DNA from: an uncultured Mobiluncus sp.
GTDB taxonomy: Bacteria; Actinomycetota; Actinomycetes; Actinomycetales; Actinomycetaceae
Reading direction: 5' to 3'
NCBI RefSeq assembly: GCF_943914685.1
Contig: NZ_CALUCZ010000025.1
Coordinates: forward strand, 1 to 25,168
DNA: 25,168 nucleotides
The notes beneath the pieces were generated by a model. That model was not told the DNA's origin and did no database searches. It saw only the letters and a list, made by a program, of their open reading frames with translations. Shown here piece by piece: positions 1 to 7,100 of the stretch. The translations under genes and the position numbers were made by a program. Every line of letters begins with the position of its first letter. The first letter of the stretch is position 1.

Positions 1-60
1 ACCACTCACACTAACGACACGCCCGGCAAAAGACACACAAAATGTTACTTAACCCTTAAA

Positions 61-100
61 ACCATTGGCGGGAGCCTCACCGGAGGTTCCCGCCAATGGT
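61..100 (-). terminator. Rho-independent terminator of the 1181-residue surface protein gene
   Basis: An 18-bp stem with one G-T wobble closes on a 4-nt loop. On the minus strand it lies about 50 bases past the stop codon at 150. The following U-tract is short (TTTAAGGGTT), so termination efficiency is uncertain. Nothing else is visible in bases 1-60. Confidence 0.65.
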
Positions 101-149
101 TCTACCGCAGAGAGCCAGTCTCTCGGTTTATGCAGTTATGTTCAACCGC

Positions 150-3100
150 TTACTCCTGGTCGAGCTTGCGACTGCGGAGGCTGAACCAAGCGCCCAATCC
201 CGACAGCAGGACAGCGAGGGCTGTGATAACAGACACCGAGTACACGCCCGTGCGAGCCAAGGCACTGGGTATCTTTGGCTGATATGGAGTGGTCGGAACC
301 AAGGACGGAGTCTCGGTCACTCCTGCTACCGGGGGCAACGGGGCTTTATTGCCACCGTTTGCATTCGGGGCAGGCTGCGGGTGTTCCTGGACTCCCGCCA
401 CTGGAGGCAGCTCCGGGCTAGGAGTGGTGCCACCGGGCGTCGTCCCACCTGGGGTGGTCCCGCCAGGGGTATTACCACCGGGAGTGTTCCCTCCGGGGGT
501 ATTTCCGCCACCGTTGTCGGGCTTGGTGATGTTGACTTTACCGGTGCTGGGCTCGGAGGTCTTGGTTTTCTCCGGGTCTTGCGGGTCGGGATAGGTCACA
601 GTTACCTTGACTTCGCCGGTCTTTGGCTCAGTCGGGGTTCCCGAGATGACGCAAGCCGTGCCTTCCTTGTTCAACTTGATGGTCAAACCAGCGGCTAGAC
701 CCTCCGCGTGGCACTCCAGTTTGGCGATTTTTCCGGAGTTATGGACCGGGACGTCCACCGGCGTAATCGGTTTGTCAGTTTCTCCCTTCACGTCCGGGAC
801 AGTCCCGACGGTCGGGGCCACAGGGCAGCCATTGGCGTCAACCTTAGCCCCAGCTGGGGTGCCCTGGCAGTGGTCCTCACCGTCTTTGGGTTTGTTCGGG
901 TTGATTGGATCGTCCACACCGTCATTGTCAGAATCCTTACCCTTGATGGTGACATTACCGGTCGCATCAATCTTTCCAGCCGGATTATTTTGATCCTGCG
1001 GGGTATAGTTGACGGTCACGGTGTAGGTGGTGCCAGCCGGAACCTTCACGGTCGGGGTGCCTGAAATCACGCACCCACCCTTCGCTTCGTCATAGGCAAC
1101 GGTCAAGCCCGCCGACAAATCCTTGGGTTCGCAGGTGATGTTGGCCTTGCCGGGGTTGGTAACCGGCACCACAACGTCGGTGATGGGTTCGTTTACCGTG
1201 CCATTGATGTTCGGGGCCGCACCCACAGTCGGGGCTAGCGAGCAGCCGTTGTCGTCAACACCAGCATCAGCCGGGGTGTCGGGGCAGTGGTCCTCACCGT
1301 CTTTGGGATTGTTCGGATTCTCGGGATCGGGCACGCCGTCTTTGTCGCTATCGGGTTTGTCAGTAATAGCTATGCTACCGTGGCTGGTGGTAGTGCCGCC
1401 CTGGTAGGTCACTTCAACCTTCAAGTCGTCCTGGCTGAGAGCACTGTCAGGAACAGTGGTGGTGCTTACCACGCACTTATTGTCTTCCCACTTGGCGGTC
1501 AAGCCCAGGGGCAGATCCGTCGAGGTGCAGTCCGTAACAATATTGTCCGGGTCAACGATGGTGATTTGAACCGGGTTGATGGCCTTGTCCACAGTGCCGT
1601 GCACTGCGAAGTCTCTCACAGTGGGTATGGCACAACCGTCTTCTGTCAAATTCTTGCCTTGGTATCCATTGGGGGTTTTCGGGCACTTGTCTTTGCTATC
1701 CGGCACGCCGTCGCCGTCTTCGTCACCATCGGTGGCGATGAAGGGCGCAATAGCGTCGTCGACGGTTTTATCCGGGTAGGTCACTTTCACGGGGACCTCG
1801 TTGCGGCCTTCATTCTTCGGGGTGGTGGTCACGGCACCGGTTTTTTCAACGGTGGTGTCAGCCATGCTCACTGCGAAGGTGGCGGAGCCGGTGGTTTCTT
1901 CCGCGGTACCCTTGTTCTGAATCAGATTGTTGTAAGGAATCTTTTCCACAACATCGGTCGTGGTCACGTCGTCAAACGTGGGAGGCTCGGAGGTAGCGGC
2001 CTGGCCGACTTTAGCACTAGTGTCGGTGTAGTTCGGCTGGTAGCGCTGCGCCATGGTGCAGCCGTCCTCGTCTACCTCAGCCTCAGCTGGGGTATCAGCG
2101 CACTTGTCTTTGTCGTCGGGCACACCGTCGCCGTCAGCGTCTCCTCCGACGTAAACGAAGGAGTCAGCATCGACTGGATTATCCCCGTAGTACAAAGTGG
2201 CAGTAAAAGCATCTCCCGACGTGGCACCGTCCGGAACGGTCCAAGCGCAATCGTTGATGGCACCGCTGGTGGTAATCTTCTCGCAGATCTTGACTTGTGT
2301 GCCGTTTTTATCGGTCCAAATGATGGTGTTGCCCGCTGGCGAAAAAGAATATCCACTGAGAGTCGGGGTCACGGGAGTGGTTTTGTTATTGACCTCATGC
2401 TTGTCCAGGGTCAGACCCAAACCGTAATAAGGAACCACGGCAAAGTGCACGTCATTATAATAATTTTCGAAACTTGGCGTGTATGGAATGCCGTGCGGCT
2501 CTACCATTCCGAGATTTTGATTGACTGCATTGAACACGTTGTCAGCGAATGCCGCATAGCTGGGGAGAACGTGACCCTGAGGATCCTCTACATAACCGTA
2601 AAGGGTCTCACCATGATTGAATACCTGGTCAGAGCTGAACTTAATCGAGTAGTGTCCCTTAGCATCGGTGGTGGCATAAACGGTTTCTGCGATGCATTTG
2701 GGATCGCTCAGCATTTCCTTGGTCAATTTAGTCCTGTCACTCGCGGGTTTCTTGGCGATTTTTGCAGCCTGTTTCTGGCATTGGGGAGCCAGCGCTGACA
2801 TCACCACCCTGAAGTTCTTTGCAGCCGTATCTTTTTTGGGATCAAATGTGGGTCCAGATCCTCCCAGAGACCCAGTGTTTTCAATCCAGACCGTGCCTTG
2901 CACGGAATTTCGTTTAGCGGAACTGTCAGGGTGTTTCCAAGTCGAAGTGCTCTCTTTCTGGGTATCAGCAGTCATATACTTGGCAGGCATCTGGTATCCG
3001 CCCAGCATCACATTATTGATGTACTGCAGGTCAACATAGGTTGCACCGATTTTATTCTGGGTACCATAACTAGTATCAACCAAGCTGGGATTACCCCAAC

Positions 3101-3695
3101 CGGAAAGGGTGTCGCGCATCATGACAACTTGCTTTCCGGTAACCGCGTCAGTATAGGGTTCGAACCAAATTTTTATCTTGGGTTGATTTTTCACACCGGG
3201 GAGGAAATAGTGCGGAGTTGAGGAAGAATCTACCCAACGAGGAATTGAAAAAGCGTAGGCACCATCGCGCGCTCCCTTGAATCCGTTATGGGTCTGGGTG
3301 ACATAGATAGGAGAAGTCTTTCCGTCCTTATCCGTCCAGCGCAGATAGACCTTGGTACCCGCCGGAACCGCCGTATTAGGAGCCGTAACGGCGGTAGAGT
3401 GACTCAACACAACAGCGTGCCCAGCCAGACGAGCCCCGCCGGCGCCTCCTTTTGGTCCGGTCTTGCACGTAACCCCAAGAATATCGCTCCACGTGGAGAT
3501 ATTGCATACCCCCGTACCGGCAATCGCATCGGCAGGGATAGCATCGTCAATGGTACGCCCCCCAATGGTAGGAGCGATTGCACCAGTCGGCCCGGTGGCA
3601 TATGCGCCGGCGGTGCCGGCAACCAGCGTAGAGAAAGCCAAAGCGACCGCGCCGACATAGGCGAGTGCGGCTTTCGTCATTTTTGCTTTACGCAT
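150..3695 (-). CDS. LAxTG-anchored surface protein with TSP3 and Ig-like modules (1181 aa)
   Basis: Probable wall-anchored adhesin. Residues 1-33 form a signal peptide (KAALAYVGAVALAFSTLVAG, then TAGA). Residues about 35-500 are an N-terminal domain shared with the 1956-residue neighbour (for example KIKIWFEPYTD, YVDLQY, GYQMPAKYM, DPQGHVLPSYAAFADN); I do not recognise its family. Four aspartate-rich TSP3-type repeats begin near residues 517, 655, 781 and 921, each with the DxDxDGVxD...C..TP...DxxGC pattern that binds calcium in known TSP3 proteins. Between the first two is a Rib/YPDG-like stretch (VPVKVTYPDKT). The later spacers are He_PIG-like Ig modules ending in CVISGTPT. A GGNTP/GGTTP linker, two PPVAGV motifs, LARTG at residue 1146, a hydrophobic segment and a basic tail complete the cell-wall sorting signal. 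LAxTG is the motif known for class E sortases; no sortase lies in the window. The start has an AGGAAGG ribosome site at 3705-3711. The ligand is unknown. Confidence 0.9.
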   Translation of the reverse strand: MRKAKMTKAALAYVGAVALAFSTLVAGTAGAYATGPTGAIAPTIGGRTIDDAIPADAIAGTGVCNISTWSDILGVTCKTGPKGGAGGARLAGHAVVLSHSTAVTAPNTAVPAGTKVYLRWTDKDGKTSPIYVTQTHNGFKGARDGAYAFSIPRWVDSSSTPHYFLPGVKNQPKIKIWFEPYTDAVTGKQVVMMRDTLSGWGNPSLVDTSYGTQNKIGATYVDLQYINNVMLGGYQMPAKYMTADTQKESTSTWKHPDSSAKRNSVQGTVWIENTGSLGGSGPTFDPKKDTAAKNFRVVMSALAPQCQKQAAKIAKKPASDRTKLTKEMLSDPKCIAETVYATTDAKGHYSIKFSSDQVFNHGETLYGYVEDPQGHVLPSYAAFADNVFNAVNQNLGMVEPHGIPYTPSFENYYNDVHFAVVPYYGLGLTLDKHEVNNKTTPVTPTLSGYSFSPAGNTIIWTDKNGTQVKICEKITTSGAINDCAWTVPDGATSGDAFTATLYYGDNPVDADSFVYVGGDADGDGVPDDKDKCADTPAEAEVDEDGCTMAQRYQPNYTDTSAKVGQAATSEPPTFDDVTTTDVVEKIPYNNLIQNKGTAEETTGSATFAVSMADTTVEKTGAVTTTPKNEGRNEVPVKVTYPDKTVDDAIAPFIATDGDEDGDGVPDSKDKCPKTPNGYQGKNLTEDGCAIPTVRDFAVHGTVDKAINPVQITIVDPDNIVTDCTSTDLPLGLTAKWEDNKCVVSTTTVPDSALSQDDLKVEVTYQGGTTTSHGSIAITDKPDSDKDGVPDPENPNNPKDGEDHCPDTPADAGVDDNGCSLAPTVGAAPNINGTVNEPITDVVVPVTNPGKANITCEPKDLSAGLTVAYDEAKGGCVISGTPTVKVPAGTTYTVTVNYTPQDQNNPAGKIDATGNVTIKGKDSDNDGVDDPINPNKPKDGEDHCQGTPAGAKVDANGCPVAPTVGTVPDVKGETDKPITPVDVPVHNSGKIAKLECHAEGLAAGLTIKLNKEGTACVISGTPTEPKTGEVKVTVTYPDPQDPEKTKTSEPSTGKVNITKPDNGGGNTPGGNTPGGNTPGGTTPGGTTPGGTTPSPELPPVAGVQEHPQPAPNANGGNKAPLPPVAGVTETPSLVPTTPYQPKIPSALARTGVYSVSVITALAVLLSGLGAWFSLRSRKLDQE
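421..510 (-). repeat. Six 15-bp tandem units encoding a Gly-Gly-Asn/Thr-Thr-Pro linker
   Basis: Six imperfect 15-bp units run head to tail without a break and encode GGNTP or GGTTP pentapeptides between the last Ig-like module and the anchoring signal. Such linkers usually act as a flexible wall-spanning stalk. The 15-bp period allows in-frame length variation. Confidence 0.8.
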
Positions 3696-4062
3696 ATTAT
3701 CTTGCCTTCCTGTAGGAACATGAACTCGGAAAACGTTATCCCTGATACGATATTACTCCAGCTATTACTCAGAATAAAAACAGGATTTGATAAGTGTTAC
3801 CTTACCCCGCGTTTGCCCTGATAAACAAGATTTAACCCGTGCTTTAACGGCTTTATTTGTATATACAAACCTGTAAAGATACTGGAAATTTCGCTTCTAA
3901 CCTGAAAATCCTCTGAGAGTCCCTGTCCCGCCGTGCCCCCACAAAGGGCTTGTGCACCAGCAAACCCCACCACCGCGCTTGTGACCCCGAAAAGCGAAAC
4001 CCCAGCCAAACCGGGTCGACCAACCCCCGTCACACCCGCAACCACACCCTCTAAAAATCAAA
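3696..4062. other. Intergenic region between the two surface protein genes
   Basis: About 370 bases lie between the start of the 1181-residue gene and the terminator of the 1956-residue gene. The half next to the start is AT-rich and presumably carries the promoter; a weak minus-strand candidate is TTGTTT with TAAGGT near 3805-3835. The other half is C-rich on the plus strand, and no open frame in it looks coding. Confidence 0.5.
3856..3869. promoter_or_regulatory. Perfect 14-bp palindrome, possible operator
   Basis: TTTGTATATACAAA reads the same on both strands. It lies about 160 bases upstream of the 1181-residue gene in AT-rich DNA, well away from the upstream terminator. Its size and symmetry suit a dimeric repressor site, but no regulator gene is adjacent. 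Confidence 0.35.
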
Positions 4063-4098
4063 GTCCCCGGCCCGCCGCACTCGCGGCGAACCGGGGAC
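4063..4098 (-). terminator. Rho-independent terminator of the 1956-residue surface protein gene
   Basis: GTCCCCGG pairs with CCGGGGAC and encloses a second stem (CGCCGC with GCGGCG) around an ACTC loop. On the minus strand it is followed by TTGATTTTT. It lies about 95 bases beyond the stop codon at 4194. Confidence 0.8.
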
Positions 4099-4193
4099 AT
4101 ATTCAGTTAATACTCCTGGTCAAACCAGGGGGTCGGGGGTTCCCTCCGCAGCAAACACCTGAGAGGGAAAACCCGAATCAGCCCTGAGAATAC

Positions 4194-7100
4194 TCAGTGT
4201 TTCTTTTCCTCGCGGCGGCTTTGACGAACGAACATCAAACCACCGGCAACCATCACCAGCGCTGCCCCGAGGATTACCGGGATTGCAATCGCACCGGTAC
4301 GTGCCAGAGCCTGCGGCAGCCGCGGCTGACTCGTCACTGTCAACGGAGCAATCGTGCGCGGCGCTTCTTCCTGCACACCTGCCACCGGAGGCTTACCGGG
4401 CTCGGCAACACCCGCCTTGGGCGTATCCGTGACTCCGGCAACCACAGGGTTGTCAGGGTTGGGCAGTCGGTCACCTGGCTCGATGAATCCGATGCTTCCA
4501 CCAAATCCGCCCGGTCGCGGTGCCGGCTTGATGGTCGCGCTACCCTTGCCCTCCACGGTCGCCGGCTCGTTCTTGCCGTCGTCCTGCGGGTCATAGGTTA
4601 CGGTCACGGTGTAATCCGCCTTTTCGGTCGGCTCGGTGGGAGTGCCGGAGATGACGCACGCCTTCTTCATCGGGTCGTAGGCGATGGTCAAGCCCTTGGG
4701 CAAGCCCTTAGCTTTGCAGGACAGGATTTCCGCTCCGCCATCGTTGGTGACGGTAATGATCACCGGGTCGATTTCCTGGTTAACCTGACCCTTGATTTCC
4801 GGCAGGTCGGCAGGAATGCTCGGCTTCACAGAGCAGCCATTCTGGTCAACTTTCGTACCTCCAGGAGTGCTGGGACACTTGTCGAGGTCATCGTTGACGC
4901 CGTCGCCATCGCTATCCTTCGGTTCAGGTTTAGCGATATTGATGGTGTTCTTTACCGCCGGAGCCTGCTTGTATTCCTTCTTGCCGTCATCAACCGCGTT
5001 GTAGGTCACGGTGACGGCGTATTCCCCGCCCGCTTCCTCAGTCGGTGTACCGGAGATGACACAGGCGGTCTTGTTGTTGACATCGTTCCACTTGACGGTC
5101 ACGCCCTTCGGCAGGCCGGTTGCCTGGCACTGACCCAGAGCAGCCTTGCCCTCGTTAGCCACCGATACGGTGATTTCCGTAATCGGTTCGCCAACCTTGC
5201 CGGTAATAGCGGGAGTGTCTCCCAAGCGCGGAGCTACCGAGCAGCCGGTTTGCTTATCGACCTTAGCTCCTGCCGGAGTGTTGCGGCACTGGTCGACACT
5301 GTCGTCCACACCGTCCTTATCCTTATCGGAGTCAACAATGCTCACGTCGCCCTCGCCCTTGACGGTACCGGTAATGTCGCTGCCGTCATCAACCGGGTCA
5401 TAGACGACCTCGACAGTGACCTTGTTGGAGGTTTCCTCCGTGGGGGTACCCGAGATGACGCACGCCGTGCCCTCTGCGTTCAGCGCAATCTTCAAACCGT
5501 TAGGCAAGCCCGCAGCTTTGCACTCCAGAATCTTGTTTTGGCCCTCATTACTGATGGGAACCACAACGTCCTGGATAGGTTTGTCAATTTCACCATTCAC
5601 ATCAGGAACCGTATCCACCTGAGGTTTCACGGTACAGCCATCTGCGTCGACCTTGGCATTAGCAGGAGTGTTGGCACACTTATCCTTGCTGTTGGGGACG
5701 CCATCATTGTCGCCATCTTTATCGCTGATGGTGACCTTGGCTTCACCAGAGGCGTACAAGTCGCCCTTCTTGCCGTCGTCAACCGGGTTGTAAGCCACGC
5801 CTACGGTGTACTTGCCGTCAACCTTTTCGGTAGGCGTACCGGAGATGACGCACGCCGTGTGCTCAGCGTTCCACGCCACCCCTAGTCCTGCCGGCAGACC
5901 TTTGGCTTTGCAGTTCTTCAGGACAGCCTTACCCGGATTTTCCACTGTCACGGTGACATCGCTGATAGGTTTACCAACCTCACCAGTAATATCGGCAACA
6001 CCGGAGATAACCGGGGCTACTGAACAGCCCTTCTTATCGACTGCGGCGCCAGCGGGAGTTCCCGCACACTTATCCACATCATTGTTGTAGCCATCTCCAT
6101 CGTCATCTGAGGGAGCCGGCTTCGTGATGTTAATGTCGCCGTCCTGAGAATCGCTGCCGGTCGAGCCGTTATCGACGGGCTCATAGGTCACTGTCACGGT
6201 GACTTTCCCGCTAATCGGATCGGTAGGTGTACCGGTGATTTCACAAGACTTGCCATCGGCAGACACCGCGATGCTCAGCCCCTGCGCTAAACCGGTGGCA
6301 GAGCAGGCAAACTGGGTTTGGTTCGGGTTATCCACCGGAATCACCACGGGAGTAATAGCCTGATCAGTTTTGCCTTCAATGGCGGGGACAGCTCCCACGG
6401 TCGGAGCGACGGCACAACCCTTCGCGTCAACCTTGGTACCGGCTGGCGTATCCGGGCAAGCATCGTTGTCATCGTTTACACCGTCACCGTCACTGTCTTT
6501 AGGTGCCGGGGGTTCTGTCGGTGTGGAAGGTTCTGCCGGTGTAATCGGATCCGGAATGACCTCACAGCCCGGCTGTTTATTCGGGTCGGTGCTGTCTGCC
6601 GGATAGACCAAGGTGCCTTTGGGGGTGCCGGGGCACTTATCAATGTCATCAGTTACGCCGTCGCCGTCCTCGTCACCGGGCTGGGGAGGCACAATGGCAA
6701 TTTCTCCCTTGACCGGATTGGTAACCTTGCTGTCATTAGTGCCGTCATCGACCGGGTTGTAGGTTACGGTCACTTCGACCTTGCCCGTAGCTTTCGCGGT
6801 GGGGGTGCCCGAGATGACGCAGGCGTTTTCTGACGCCACGTAATCAATCTTTAGCCCTGCCGCCAAGCCCGTGGCGTGGCAAACCAAATCGGTCGCCTGA
6901 CCGGGGTTAGCCACCGGAACCTTGACCGGGACGATTTCTTCACCCACAGTTCCGACTACCTTTGGGAAAGAACCAACTTCGGGAGCGACAGTACAACCCG
7001 TATCGGGGTTGACTTTGGCTCCGTCAGGAGTTCCCGTACACTTGTCCACATTGTCGGGCACATCATCGCCGTCCGCATCGCCATACTTGACGATTTGCTG

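Noticed and set aside
1287..2798. A 503-codon open frame on the plus strand, antisense to the 1181-residue surface protein
   Set aside because: It mirrors the biased Asp/Thr/Pro/Gly codons of the real gene; the product resembles no protein and has no ribosome site.
4197..5885. A 562-codon plus-strand open frame antisense to the giant surface protein
   Set aside because: Repetitive shadow of the TSP3/Ig modules on the other strand, with no coding features of its own.
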